DNA from: Acidobacteriota bacterium
Lineage (GTDB): Bacteria > Acidobacteriota > Terriglobia > Acidiferrales > UBA7541
Direction: 5' to 3'
NCBI GenBank assembly: GCA_013289585.1
Contig: JABCZR010000028.1
Location: forward strand, 1-49,723
Length of the DNA: 49,723 nt
Notes under the pieces: model-generated
Database searches by the model: none
What the model was told of the DNA's origin: nothing
What the model saw: the letters and a program-made list of their open reading frames with translations, nothing else
Shown here: positions 15,440-23,950 of the stretch, in pieces
Layout: every line of letters starts with the position of its first letter
How positions within the stretch are numbered: position 1 is the stretch's first letter
Translations under genes and position numbers: made by a program

Positions 15440-15672
15440 AGGTGTCGTCTCGGAAGCGCGCTAATAGCACGTATGTTTCACGAGCGACGCGCACCGCAAG
15501 AGCGGTGTGTTCAACTTTGGTGCAGCTCTAAGCCCGGTGGAGTCATGGTCCCTCCGGAGCTCCTTGAGCTCACGCCTTGCTTGTACGCCCGCAATTCGTC
15601 GAATGCAAGCGAAGAGTTGGTGAACACGCAATTTCCACAGGGCGCCCACATCCTGAAGTTTTCGAATTTTGG

Positions 15673-16422
15673 TTACTTGATGAACAGCGTCTCGCGCAGT
15701 TGGTCCCGGCTTACGAACGATTTCATCGTGCGGTAGCGCCCGAACAGATCCTGAATCTCGCGGTTCTGATAAACCTTCTGCGCCGGGCAGATGATTGCAC
15801 TTGAAATCATCTGCAGCGTATTCGAATCCGCCACGCGGTAGCGCTGGAAACCTTCCGGCTTCTTGCTATGAAACATCGCGAACACCACGCCGCCCGCCCG
15901 CAACAATTCCGTCACATTCAAGACCATCTGCTTCGCCAACGTCGGCTCCAGGTAGTCCAGCAAATCCCACAACAGCACCGCATCAAACGATGCTCTCGGA
16001 TATTGCAGGTTCTCTTTCAGAAAACGCGCGGCGCGGCCAGATGGCGTCATGTCCAGACCCTCGACCAGCGACGCATCTTCCCGCAGCCGGGCCTCTTCCT
16101 CGCTCAGGAATCCTTTCCACCCGCGCAGAATATCCTCCGAAGAAACGCGAAATCCTCGCTCGATGAAGAAACTTAAGGTGGTCTGCCAAGCCGGCCCAAG
16201 GTCGAGCAGCTTGCCACGTCCCAGACCATCCAGATTCCACAACAGTTCCTTCAACCCGTTCGAAACACGCGTGCTTTCCACTATTTCTGGCGCACGAGGT
16301 GCGCTTCCGCCCACTACCGGTGAGCCCGGCGTGCGGGGACGGATCGTCGAACCCACAGTCCGGGACATTTCCCGGCTTGTTCCGGCTCCCACTCCGATAC
16401 CGAGCTTGTGCAGGAAACTCAT
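15673..16422 (-). CDS. class I SAM-dependent methyltransferase
   Basis: The 249-residue product begins with a flexible Ser/Pro/Gly-rich segment of about 45 residues, followed by a Rossmann methyltransferase domain: motif I GKLLDLGPAWQTTLSFF with GRGKLLDLG, an acidic residue at the end of strand 2 (RVSSEDIL), and strand 4 FDAVLLWDLLDYLEP followed by LLRAGGVVFAMFHS. The target is unknown. It begins 3 bp after the bactofilin stop and must be translated from the same message, suggesting a role linked to the bactofilin scaffold or the envelope polymer it organises. Confidence 0.8.
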   Translation of the reverse strand: MSFLHKLGIGVGAGTSREMSRTVGSTIRPRTPGSPVVGGSAPRAPEIVESTRVSNGLKELLWNLDGLGRGKLLDLGPAWQTTLSFFIERGFRVSSEDILRGWKGFLSEEEARLREDASLVEGLDMTPSGRAARFLKENLQYPRASFDAVLLWDLLDYLEPTLAKQMVLNVTELLRAGGVVFAMFHSKKPEGFQRYRVADSNTLQMISSAIICPAQKVYQNREIQDLFGRYRTMKSFVSRDQLRETLFIK

Positions 16423-16425
16423 CGA

Positions 16426-16968
16426 TTAATCCGCCGCCGTCCCTGAACTCAAAGTTGTCGTATCAGAAGACTTGCTCGCCGCCGCTGCTGCCGCCTTGAT
16501 GTCAGTCGTCCTTGATGGCTGCTTGCCGGCCTCGACCTTGCCCTTCAGCACCGCACCTTCTTCGATGGACAAGCGCTCGGTCTGCACTTCGCCGGTGATC
16601 TGGCCCGTACTCCAGAGCTGCACCTTGTCGCGGCCCGTAACCTTTCCTTCCACTTTTCCGCGCACAATCACTTCGCGCGCATTGACGTCCGCCTTCACCG
16701 TGCCATTCGGCCCAATCGTCAAGCTTCCGTTTGTCAAATTGAGCTTTCCGTCAACGAGTCCATCGACAAAAAGATCTTCGCTGCCCGTCACTTCGCCTTT
16801 AATTCGAATTCCCTGGCTGATTGATGCGGAACCGCGAGACGAAGATGGAAGAGCCGCTGACAAAGGAGGAGTACTGCTAGAAGTTACGTTCGATATTTTC
16901 TGCGAACTTGTCGTGTCGGAGAAGCTGTCTGAAACTCCTTGCGGCTTAGCGTCTTCTTTTTTCCACAT
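16426..16968 (-). CDS. bactofilin
   Basis: The 180-residue protein starts at ATG 16968 after GAGGTG. Residues ~1-50 are a disordered Ser/Thr-rich tail, and ~52-150 the bactofilin beta-helix domain: IRIKGEVTGSEDLFVDGLVD, then repeating six-to-seven-residue strands such as NGSLTIGPNGTVKADVNARE, VIVRGKVEGKVTGRDKV and GEVQTERLSIEEGAVLKG. A Ser/Thr/Ala-rich C-terminal tail follows. Bactofilins polymerise without nucleotides into membrane-associated filaments that position cell-wall enzymes, stalk or polarity proteins. The N-terminal peptide MWKKEDAK is the kind of short basic/aromatic end used for membrane attachment. Confidence 0.95.
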   Translation of the reverse strand: MWKKEDAKPQGVSDSFSDTTSSQKISNVTSSSTPPLSAALPSSSRGSASISQGIRIKGEVTGSEDLFVDGLVDGKLNLTNGSLTIGPNGTVKADVNAREVIVRGKVEGKVTGRDKVQLWSTGQITGEVQTERLSIEEGAVLKGKVEAGKQPSRTTDIKAAAAAASKSSDTTTLSSGTAAD

Positions 16969-17117
16969 CAAACACCTCGACATCGAAAATTAGATTTTCG
17001 AAGCCGCATATCGCAGGGCTGGTTGGGAGCCGCGACTCGGAAGAGTGAACATAGTACACGACTTAGCCGCTGTAAACAAGAATGGCGGGTAGCAAATGTG
17101 GTGTGTTTCGTGAAGGG

Positions 17118-17828
17118 CTATACTACGTATAGCGGAATTGGTGCTCTCAAACCCACTACGGATTGTGATGTCTCACCCGTCTCATGCTTCCCGCGCAATT
17201 CCCACATCGCTACCATCATCCCCGCGAATTCCCTCGTTAACTCTTTGATTGACTTACGCTTTTCCCACCAGTGCTGTGGGTCGAAGTCCCCGTCTCGCGC
17301 GCTTGCCACGTACACCTCTATGCCCTGTGGAAAAACTTTCCGGAAAATATACCGCGCTCGCCTCGTGTGATAGTTTGACGTCACCACAATGACACTGTGC
17401 CATTTTTTTTCCTTCGCTAGCCGCACAACGGCTTCCGCTTCTTCCCGCGTGCTGTCCGCGTCGTGTGCCAGCCGCACAATTTTGTCTTTCGGCACGCCGC
17501 GTTCGATCAAGTCATGCTCCATCAGTTCGGAGATGCCCGCGTTCGGCCGCAAGCGTCTTCCGCTCGCCACAATCAGATTCGCCTTCCCTTCCCTCAGCAA
17601 TTCCGCCGCGCGCTGCGCTCGATCGGCATAAAAATTGTCGTCGCTCAGCACAATCAGCGCGTCCGCTTTGCCATCAACGTCCTCGATCATCCATGATTCC
17701 GCGATGAAACGGAGTATCGGCCCCCGCGCTATATACAAAATCGTGCACAATACCACCAGACACACAACTACGATCAGGTTCACGAGGATGCCGCCCCGTT
17801 CCGATTCCTTCCCTTTGCCTTGTTTCAT
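17118..17828 (-). CDS. YdcF/SanA-family (DUF218) membrane-anchored protein
   Basis: The 236-residue product has an N-terminal membrane anchor (ILVNLIVVVCLVVLCTILYIA) followed by a DUF218 domain: ADALIVLSDDNFYADRAQRA, LIVASGRRL, the acidic ISELMEHDLIERGVPKDKI, DSTREEAEAVV, and VVTSNYHTRRARYIFRKVF. This family (YdcF, ElyC, SanA) is linked to peptidoglycan and lipid-carrier metabolism at low temperature and to barrier function. The usual lead motif LGGG is replaced by LSDD, which is notable. The ATG overlaps the galT stop codon by four bases, so the two are coupled. Confidence 0.87.
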   Translation of the reverse strand: MKQGKGKESERGGILVNLIVVVCLVVLCTILYIARGPILRFIAESWMIEDVDGKADALIVLSDDNFYADRAQRAAELLREGKANLIVASGRRLRPNAGISELMEHDLIERGVPKDKIVRLAHDADSTREEAEAVVRLAKEKKWHSVIVVTSNYHTRRARYIFRKVFPQGIEVYVASARDGDFDPQHWWEKRKSIKELTREFAGMMVAMWELRGKHETGETSQSVVGLRAPIPLYVV

Positions 17829-18805
17829 GAATTCGGGTCCAGCGTCCTCAATTGCGCCGCTGCTTGCTCCGGCAATTCCGCATTGAAGTACACCTCTTTG
17901 ATGCTGTAGGACTTGCTGCGCTTTTCTACGATCGGCAGAATTTCAATGTGCCAATGATAATCCTCCGCCAGCGTCTTCCAATATCCGGCGAGTTCGCCTT
18001 TTTTGCTCTTCGTGCTCGGCGCCGTGTGCACTACCAGGTGAAATGCCGGCGCCACTTTCTCCAATCGCCGCAAGACCCGCCCTAGCAACGCCGCCAGTTG
18101 CCGCCGATTCGAACCCGGCCGCGGCTGTTCGAACAGATGATTATGCCGCCGGTGCACCAGCCAGATTTCGTAGGGCACACGTGACGCATAGGGGCACAAC
18201 GCATAGTATTCGCCCTGCACATCCACGATGCGTTTCCCTTGTTTCTCTTCCTGCTTCACCGTGTCGCAGAAAATGCAGCGCTCTTTATCCTTGAACCATT
18301 CGTGTGCCGCGCTCAGTTCATACTTGATGCGCCGCGGCACAAAAATTGTCGCCGTCACCTGCGAGTGCGCGTGCGCCCACTCTTCCCCAGCCATCGCGCC
18401 CTGGTTCTTGAAAACGCTCACGTATTTGAATCGCGCATCTTTTTTCAGATCGGCGATGCGCGACGCCCACACCCACAGCACGCGCTCAATCTCTTCGTCG
18501 CTGAACTGCGACATCCGCTTTTCGTGCGCTGGCGTTTCCACCACCACCTCATGCGCGCCGATCGCCCCCATCTTGTCGTACATGCCCTCCGCGGAGCGCC
18601 CAGGCTCGCCTTCCACATGGTAGAGCGGCTCCGGATGCGCCAGCACGCGCACCTGCCAGGCACCTTCCGCAGGCCACGTCAGGATCGAAGGCAGCTTGTC
18701 TACTTTCCCGGGCTCCAGCGGACATTCCTCGACCGATTCGCCGAGTATCTCTCTCTGCCCCAGGATGACCCAGCTTTGTGTGATGGGATCTTTGCGGAGT
18801 TCCAT
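17825..18805 (-). CDS. galT: galactose-1-phosphate uridylyltransferase
   Basis: This 326-residue HIT-superfamily nucleotidyltransferase contains the active-site AHAHSQ (144-149), with His147 as the residue uridylylated during the reaction and Gln149 the partner. The N-terminal ELRKDPITQSWVILG and the central CPYASRVPYEIWLVHRRHNH are typical of GalT. The usual HPHxQ has Ala in place of Pro. The enzyme exchanges UMP between UDP-glucose and galactose-1-phosphate in the Leloir pathway; related enzymes act on other sugar-1-phosphates. No galK or galE gene is beside it. It is placed between nuoI (9 bp upstream) and ydcF (4-bp overlap). Confidence 0.9.
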   Translation of the reverse strand: MELRKDPITQSWVILGQREILGESVEECPLEPGKVDKLPSILTWPAEGAWQVRVLAHPEPLYHVEGEPGRSAEGMYDKMGAIGAHEVVVETPAHEKRMSQFSDEEIERVLWVWASRIADLKKDARFKYVSVFKNQGAMAGEEWAHAHSQVTATIFVPRRIKYELSAAHEWFKDKERCIFCDTVKQEEKQGKRIVDVQGEYYALCPYASRVPYEIWLVHRRHNHLFEQPRPGSNRRQLAALLGRVLRRLEKVAPAFHLVVHTAPSTKSKKGELAGYWKTLAEDYHWHIEILPIVEKRSKSYSIKEVYFNAELPEQAAAQLRTLDPNS

Positions 18806-18814
18806 TCGGTATCT

Positions 18815-19270
18815 TTAGCGGGTGTAGCGCGCTGGTGTTGGCCCTTGCTCCAGGCGGTGGCGGTCCCAGATCGCCCCTTCGCGCGTGAAGTACGCCATTT
18901 CGAAATCCTGCGTGAGTTCCAATGCGTCCGTTGGGCAGGCATCTTCGCAGAGCCCGCAGAACATGCACCTCGAAGTATCGTATGTGAAAGTCGTCAGCAC
19001 CTTGCGCCGTGTCGCATCGTCGCGTTCCCATCCCACCACGATCAAATTCTCCGGGCACGCCAGTGCGCATAAATTGCAGCCGATGCACAACGTCTCGCCT
19101 GTCTCCGGATTATTGTTCAGCCGGGGCGCGCCGCGGTAGCGCTCCGCCACCATCGGCCGCTCCAGCGGATACTGCTCCGTAACAATATTCTTCGGGTTTT
19201 GCGCCCGAAAGGTGACCGCCAACCCCTTCAAAAAGTCCACTTGAAACAACCGTTCCAGGAGTTCACGCAT
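18815..19270 (-). CDS. nuoI: NuoI-type 2x[4Fe-4S] subunit of NADH-quinone oxidoreductase
   Basis: The 151-residue protein starts at ATG 19270. It has two complete tetracysteine motifs, CIGCNLCALACP (Cys62, 65, 68, 72) and CMFCGLCEDACP (Cys102, 105, 108, 112), embedded in the NuoI pattern (LERPMVAERYRGAPRLN before the first cluster; TTFTYDTSRCMFC). NuoI carries clusters N6a and N6b, passing electrons toward the quinone site at the membrane-facing part of complex I. Here it is outside any visible nuo operon and directly precedes galT. It may be a relocated single copy or a second copy used by another complex. Confidence 0.88.
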   Translation of the reverse strand: MRELLERLFQVDFLKGLAVTFRAQNPKNIVTEQYPLERPMVAERYRGAPRLNNNPETGETLCIGCNLCALACPENLIVVGWERDDATRRKVLTTFTYDTSRCMFCGLCEDACPTDALELTQDFEMAYFTREGAIWDRHRLEQGPTPARYTR

Positions 19271-19415
19271 GCGCGTAGTTTGTTTCCCCCTTCCTGAATT
19301 GTCAAGCAACGCCTTTGGCAGGTAGTGTGATCAGTTTCCAGTTAGCGCGCGATAATCAGACAATGAAATGCCGTAGGCAATGACTGGCGTATACTTGCCG
19401 TTTAGGGGATAAGTT

Positions 19416-19889
19416 ATGAGAGCCGCAGTCCTTGGCGTGCCCCTGTTTTTTCTAACACTCGGAGGATGTGGTCACGGTGCCGCCGGTTCGTCCATCGAAC
19501 CGGCGGCGGCGCAAAGATTGAGCGATTCGTTTATGGCAGATTTGGTTGCTCACCGAACGGACGCGGCCGACGACAAGATGGAACCCGAATTTACGAAGAT
19601 GGTCCATCGCTCCGAATTTCCACCTCAACTAGAAAAGTTATTACAATACTGCGGCTGGCCTCTGAGTAGTGAATTGAAACAAGCAGGAGCAGGGACGAAA
19701 GTCTACTTAGATGGCCATTCGAATGCTATCCGCAAGTTCACGTATGCGGTACCTACCAGCGAGTACCCCAAAGGAGGGTGTTATTTTTCGATCGACGTGG
19801 TCCCTAATGGAGACGGCTTGAGAGTAACGACATTCGGGCCGTTAAAAAGTTATCTCGGGCAATCCGTTACCGTAGCTACCGATGTGTAA
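19416..19889 (+). CDS. putative lipoprotein of unknown function
   Basis: The ATG at 19416 opens a signal peptide with a lipobox (PLFFLTLGGCGHG), so the mature protein is probably lipid-anchored at Cys18. The remaining ~140 residues are soluble, with an N-terminal helical half (AAAQRLSDSFMADLVAHRTD) and a C-terminal beta-rich half (KVYLDGHSNAIRKFTYAVPT, YFSIDVVPNGDGLRVTTFGP) of the type seen in small DUF4019- or NTF2-like envelope proteins. I cannot name the family with certainty. It lies 42 bp before tadA but, given its exported nature, any link is probably incidental. Confidence 0.65.
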   Translation: MRAAVLGVPLFFLTLGGCGHGAAGSSIEPAAAQRLSDSFMADLVAHRTDAADDKMEPEFTKMVHRSEFPPQLEKLLQYCGWPLSSELKQAGAGTKVYLDGHSNAIRKFTYAVPTSEYPKGGCYFSIDVVPNGDGLRVTTFGPLKSYLGQSVTVATDV

Positions 19890-19931
19890 ATTCCGTTTCC
19901 CTCCTTAACGCGTGTTATTCTCTCGCCGAAT

Positions 19932-20381
19932 ATGGATTCAGATATCCAATTCATGCAAGAAGCCCTCGGTGAAGCCCTGGCCGCGGCTACCGCAGGCGAG
20001 GTTCCAATTGGCGCCGTCATCGTCCACGATGACAAGATCCTTGCCCGTTCCGGCAATCGCACCATCCGTGATAATGACCCCACCGCCCACGCCGAAATCA
20101 TCGTCCTTCGCGAAGCTGCCCGCCTGCTCGGAAATTATCGGCTTGCCGACACGACGCTCTACGTCACCATCGAGCCCTGCAGCATGTGCGCCGGCGCCAT
20201 CGTCCAGGCCCGCGTGCCACGTCTCGTCTACGGCGCCGACGATCCCAAGGGGGGCGCGGTGCGGTCCTGCTTCGAAATCCTTTCCAACCCCCGCCTCAAC
20301 CATCAGGTCGAAGTCACCGCTGGCATCCTCGCCCCCGAAGCTGTCTCCCTGCTTCAGTCTTTTTTCGCCGCGCGCCGTTAA
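19932..20381 (+). CDS. tadA: tRNA-specific adenosine deaminase
   Basis: The 149-residue zinc deaminase has the full active site: HAEI with His53 and the proton-shuttling Glu55, and PCSMCAGA with Cys83 and Cys86. The N-terminus MDSDIQFMQEALGEALAAA and the C-terminal VEVTAGILAPEAVSLLQSFF match TadA. It converts A34 of tRNA-Arg(ACG) to inosine, allowing decoding of CGU, CGC and CGA. Its tRNA substrate is encoded at 4405-4481 and carries the element's attachment site. The gene is followed by tRNA-Ser. Confidence 0.95.
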   Translation: MDSDIQFMQEALGEALAAATAGEVPIGAVIVHDDKILARSGNRTIRDNDPTAHAEIIVLREAARLLGNYRLADTTLYVTIEPCSMCAGAIVQARVPRLVYGADDPKGGAVRSCFEILSNPRLNHQVEVTAGILAPEAVSLLQSFFAARR

Positions 20382-20454
20382 CCAACGCTCTCCGCGCAGA
20401 CGGCCATAGCCCCTGCACAATCCCTCTGCTAAAATGAAATACGTAAACGACCGC

Positions 20455-20544
<90 letters not shown>

Positions 20545-20577
20545 TTTTCCCCGTACCTCAAACAAGTTATAGCAAGG

Positions 20578-20608
20578 AAAAAGGCCCAGACTTCTGCTGG
20601 GCCTTTTT
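20578..20608 (+). terminator. terminator between tRNA-Ser and msrA, works both ways
   Basis: AAAAAGGCCCAG (20578-20589) pairs perfectly with CTGGGCCTTTTT (20597-20608). Both sides end in A/T runs, so it can terminate the tRNA-Ser transcript rightward and the msrA transcript leftward. Confidence 0.92.
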
Positions 20609-20638
20609 CGATCGCAATTCCTGTTCTTTTTCTCTGGT

Positions 20639-21112
20639 TTAAAAGTGGCAGCTGGCCGCGCCGCGCTTCTGAAGGTATTTCTGGTGGTATTCCTCGGCGC
20701 GATAAAAGGTGCTCGCCGGCGTGATTTCCGTAGCGATGGCCCGCTTGAACTTTCCGCTGGCTTCCAGTGCTGCGCGCGACTTCTTCGCAATGGCTTCCTG
20801 TTCCGGTGAATGGAAGAAAATCGCCGTCCGGTACTGCGCGCCGAAGTCGGGCCCCTGACGGTTCACTTGCGTCGGGTCATGCACCCGCCAGAACGTGTTC
20901 AGCAACTGTTCGTAACTGAGCTTCGCTGGATCAAATGTGACCTGCACCACTTCTGCGTGCCCCGTTTCATCCGTACACACGTCCTTGTACGTGGGGTTCG
21001 GCATCTCTCCTCCGCTATAACCTACTGCCGTGTCAATCACTCCAGGTATCTGCTGGAACGCCGCCTCCACGCCCCAGAAGCACCCCGCTCCAAACGTCGC
21101 GATCTCTGACAT
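20639..21112 (-). CDS. msrA: peptide methionine-(S)-S-oxide reductase
   Basis: This 157-residue protein carries the catalytic Cys11 in GAGCFWG and the conserved stretches [49 protein letters not shown] and EEYHQKYL. A Cys near the C-terminus (GAASCHF) can act as the resolving residue. MsrA repairs oxidised methionine in proteins using thioredoxin. It has no signal peptide and is therefore cytoplasmic. It is a single gene, ended by the shared terminator. Confidence 0.96.
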   Translation of the reverse strand: MSEIATFGAGCFWGVEAAFQQIPGVIDTAVGYSGGEMPNPTYKDVCTDETGHAEVVQVTFDPAKLSYEQLLNTFWRVHDPTQVNRQGPDFGAQYRTAIFFHSPEQEAIAKKSRAALEASGKFKRAIATEITPASTFYRAEEYHQKYLQKRGAASCHF

Positions 21113-21199
21113 TGCTTTCTCCCCGTGAATCGATCCTCTAGTACAGCTTCAGAACAAACCTTAGATGCGCGAGCCGCCTCTCTTGTTTCGCCGAAAAGT

Positions 21200-22372
21200 T
21201 TAGGACGCCTTCTTTCGCGCCGGTGCTGCGCTCGCCCCTGCCAAACCTTTCAATTTCTCCTGCGCCGGCCCCTTATAAGGGCTATTTACAGAAGCTGCCT
21301 GCGTAAAAGCCTCTTTCGCTTCGGCGTTTTTCTTCAAATTCAGCAGCGCAAATCCCAGCCGGTACTGGTTCCTAGCGTAACTCCCATCATCCGGTTTCAA
21401 GAGCGGCGCCGCGGCCCTGAAATTTACTACCGCTGTTGCGTTGTCCTTCTTCTGGATATCCACTTCCCCCAGGGAACTCAGCGCCAGTCCTTTTTGCAGC
21501 CCGCTCTGTTGCTTCCATTGGTCGTCCGTCATCTCGTCCGGCTTCTTCGCCCCGTCCAGCACGGCGATCGCTTTCTTGGCATAAGCCTCGGCCTTATCCA
21601 ACTGCTCCCCCTTTTCGCCGTAATAATCGGAGACCAGCAGCAACATGCCCACGTTATTCGGATCCTTTGCCAGTAGCCCGTTGGCCACTTCTAGCATCTT
21701 CGGCGCACTCTGCGCCTGCTGATAAGCCGTAGCCGCCACGCCCAGCGCCTGAATCGCATACGGCGAGTCCGGGAAAATCTGTGCGAATCGCGTCAGCAGG
21801 TCCGCGCGCTTTCCAGGGTCCTTCACCTGATAAACACCGCTGAAAACCGCCTGCTGAATGTAAGTGATGGCGTCCTTGTTACTCTCCAGCGTGTGGGCCT
21901 TTTGATCCGCCCAAGCCTGTTCCGCAGTCCCAGCCGGCGCGGGTGCATTTTTGTAGCGCTGCAGAATCCCCGCGGCTTTTTCTCCATACGCAATCAGTCG
22001 CTCGGCATCCGCTTTTTCCGAAGCCGCGCGCACCATGTTGACCGCATTCTGAAAATTATCCGGGTCCAGCGCAAAGAGTTTGTCGCCGTATTCAAACGCC
22101 TTGTCATAATTCTTCAGCGCGAGGTACGTCTCCACGTAGAGACCATCCACCAAAATTGGATAATTGCCCTCGTTGCCCGGCCCCGCCGCAAACTTGTCGA
22201 TCAGCGCGAGCTTTTGCGCCGGATCGGTCGCCGCATTGATTTCCGTTAATGCGTGATCCGCCTCCGAACCCGCCTGGATCGGAACGTATTTGCCGATTTG
22301 CTGCGCAAACGCGGGAATCGCCGTGCATCCCAGCAGAACCAGGATTCCAACCAACCATTTTGTCCTTTGCAT
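21200..22372 (-). CDS. exported tetratricopeptide-repeat protein
   Basis: The ATG at 22372 follows GGAGGTGCCC. The 390-residue product has a signal peptide (WLVGILVLLGCTAIPAFAQ) and then helical repeats: LALKNYDKAFEYGDKLFALDPDN, further weak pairs in the middle, and QYRLGFALLNLKKNAEAKEAFTQAA near the end, each close to the TPR consensus. The C-terminus is Ala/Lys-rich. It is probably a periplasmic scaffold for protein partners. It follows the polyketide synthase gene by about 100 bp on the same strand, but there is no specific evidence for a joint function. Confidence 0.85.
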   Translation of the reverse strand: MQRTKWLVGILVLLGCTAIPAFAQQIGKYVPIQAGSEADHALTEINAATDPAQKLALIDKFAAGPGNEGNYPILVDGLYVETYLALKNYDKAFEYGDKLFALDPDNFQNAVNMVRAASEKADAERLIAYGEKAAGILQRYKNAPAPAGTAEQAWADQKAHTLESNKDAITYIQQAVFSGVYQVKDPGKRADLLTRFAQIFPDSPYAIQALGVAATAYQQAQSAPKMLEVANGLLAKDPNNVGMLLLVSDYYGEKGEQLDKAEAYAKKAIAVLDGAKKPDEMTDDQWKQQSGLQKGLALSSLGEVDIQKKDNATAVVNFRAAAPLLKPDDGSYARNQYRLGFALLNLKKNAEAKEAFTQAASVNSPYKGPAQEKLKGLAGASAAPARKKAS

Positions 22373-22472
22373 GGGCACCTCCAAGGGCAGGAAAGTAGCT
22401 GCATCTTAGTGCCGCCCCGGGATTCGCGCAAACGAATTTCCTCGGATTCGCCGAATCGCTGCGCGCGCCGCT

Positions 22473-23570
22473 CTACGCCCACTGCAACAACAGAAGCTCC
22501 GAGCTGAACCCCGGCCCGAATCCGGCCATCAGACCGTATTCCCCGGGTTTCATTTGTTTTTTCGTCAGCCACTCCTGGAGGATAAACAGAATCGTGACGC
22601 TCGAAATGTTTCCGTAGTCGCGAAGCACGTCCCAGGAAAACTCCGTGTGGCTCCGCCGCAGGCCCAACTCTTCTTCGATACAGAGCAGCAGTTTCTGCCC
22701 GCCGGGATGGAGCAGGTAGGCGCTCATTTCTTGTGGTGTTAGATTGTTTCGTCCGAGGAACTTTTCCACCAGCCCCTTGATTTTGTCGCGCAGCAATTGC
22801 GGGACGTCTTTCGAAAGCACGATGTGGAATCCCGTGTCGCGAAGATCGAAGCCTAGAGCATCCATGGAGCCGGGGAGCGTGAAAGATTCGGAATCCAGGA
22901 TTCTCGGTCCTGGCGCAGGCCGGTTCGTGAGCACCGCTGCCGCGGCGCCGTCCCCAAATAGAACCGCGGAAATCAGATTTGCCTGCGAAAGATCCTTGCG
23001 CTGAAACGTAAGTGATGGCAATTCGACGGCTACAATCAACACCGTCTTGCCGGGAGCCCCACGCAGGAAATCCGCGGCCCGCGAAAGCGCTATTGCGCCG
23101 GCGACACAACCTAATTCGGTGATGGGCAGCCGCCGCACGTTTTCGCGAAAGCCCATCAGGTTCAGGAGATGCACGTCGAGCGAAGGAATCATGTACCCGG
23201 TGCAAGAAACAGTGATGATCAGGTCCACATCCGCCGGAGCCACGCCAGCCTTCGCAAGGGACTCCTCGGCGGCTTTGCGCCCCAGGGCTATCGCGTGCTC
23301 CTGGTATTCCTCGTTGGTCTTGGAAAGCGGCCGCGGGACGATCGTGTAATCAATCGGAAAGATGCAGTGCCGCTTGTGGACCTGCGCGTTGTCCACCACC
23401 GTCATCATGGCCTCGAGCTTCCGCTCGGGAATGTCAAACACCCGCCCCATGTAATACTTCACGTCCTCGCGGGTGATCGTGTGCGGCGGCAGCGCCGTCG
23501 CCGTGGCAACGATCGTGGGGTGCGCAACCGACGCGGTTTCTAGGGTCTGAGTACTCATGGATTCCATCAT
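22473..23570 (-). CDS. type III polyketide synthase (chalcone/stilbene synthase-like)
   Basis: The 365-residue homodimeric ketosynthase has the full catalytic triad: Cys155 in TELGCVAGA, His288 in LLHPGG and Asn321 in DYGNISS. Other family stretches are CTGYMIPSLD and the C-terminal GLMAGFGPGFSSELLLLQW. Bacterial relatives condense malonyl-CoA on fatty acyl-CoA to give alkylresorcinols or alkylpyrones, or make naphthalene precursors from malonyl-CoA alone. Start: AAGGAG precedes an ATG pair; MMESM and the third Met are alternatives. Unlike many clusters, there is no methyltransferase or hydroxylase beside it, so the primary product may be the end product or tailoring enzymes may lie elsewhere. 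Confidence 0.93.
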   Translation of the reverse strand: MMESMSTQTLETASVAHPTIVATATALPPHTITREDVKYYMGRVFDIPERKLEAMMTVVDNAQVHKRHCIFPIDYTIVPRPLSKTNEEYQEHAIALGRKAAEESLAKAGVAPADVDLIITVSCTGYMIPSLDVHLLNLMGFRENVRRLPITELGCVAGAIALSRAADFLRGAPGKTVLIVAVELPSLTFQRKDLSQANLISAVLFGDGAAAAVLTNRPAPGPRILDSESFTLPGSMDALGFDLRDTGFHIVLSKDVPQLLRDKIKGLVEKFLGRNNLTPQEMSAYLLHPGGQKLLLCIEEELGLRRSHTEFSWDVLRDYGNISSVTILFILQEWLTKKQMKPGEYGLMAGFGPGFSSELLLLQWA

Positions 23571-23950
23571 ACTCCTTACAACCTGGTATTCCTTCCCGCG
23601 CGCCAGTAAACAGCATGCGAGAGGCGACCGAATTTAATCTCTGTCCAGCGCGCTTGCTCTGGAATCCTAGCGTAAAGGCTCCCAAACAAGCCGCCGCCAA
23701 AAATGTTTTTGACTTTCTCGGGTGTCCAGCGCATTGGTTGGCGCAAGGACGGAACAACTCTTGATTTCGCTACCCGCTCTCGCGGCAAGTCCGGGTGAGC
23801 GCTGGAAGGCGCAATCAAAAACCAAGGCGAGGCTACAGAACCAATACATTTATCTGCCGCCTTAGCATACAAGGATACACTTCTTCCTTGCGGCAGGCGA
23901 ATCGCTACCCACAGACACGCCGGTTCGCCGCCATCCAATGCGACGATTGT
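23571..23950. other. 380-bp intergenic region before the polyketide synthase
   Basis: Between the stop of the MHS permease and the start of the polyketide synthase gene, both on the minus strand, I see no convincing gene. A minus-strand frame of up to 120 codons (23938-23576) exists but has no ribosome site, mixed codon use and no family resemblance. The region presumably holds the promoter of the polyketide synthase gene. Confidence 0.5.

Noticed and set aside
22246-23205. 319-codon frame inside the polyketide synthase gene and its flank
   Set aside because: Same strand, different frame from a gene with a complete catalytic triad; Arg-rich translation.
23576-23938. 120-codon minus-strand frame between the MHS permease and the polyketide synthase
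   Set aside because: No ribosome site, mixed codon use and no recognisable features; more likely a promoter region.
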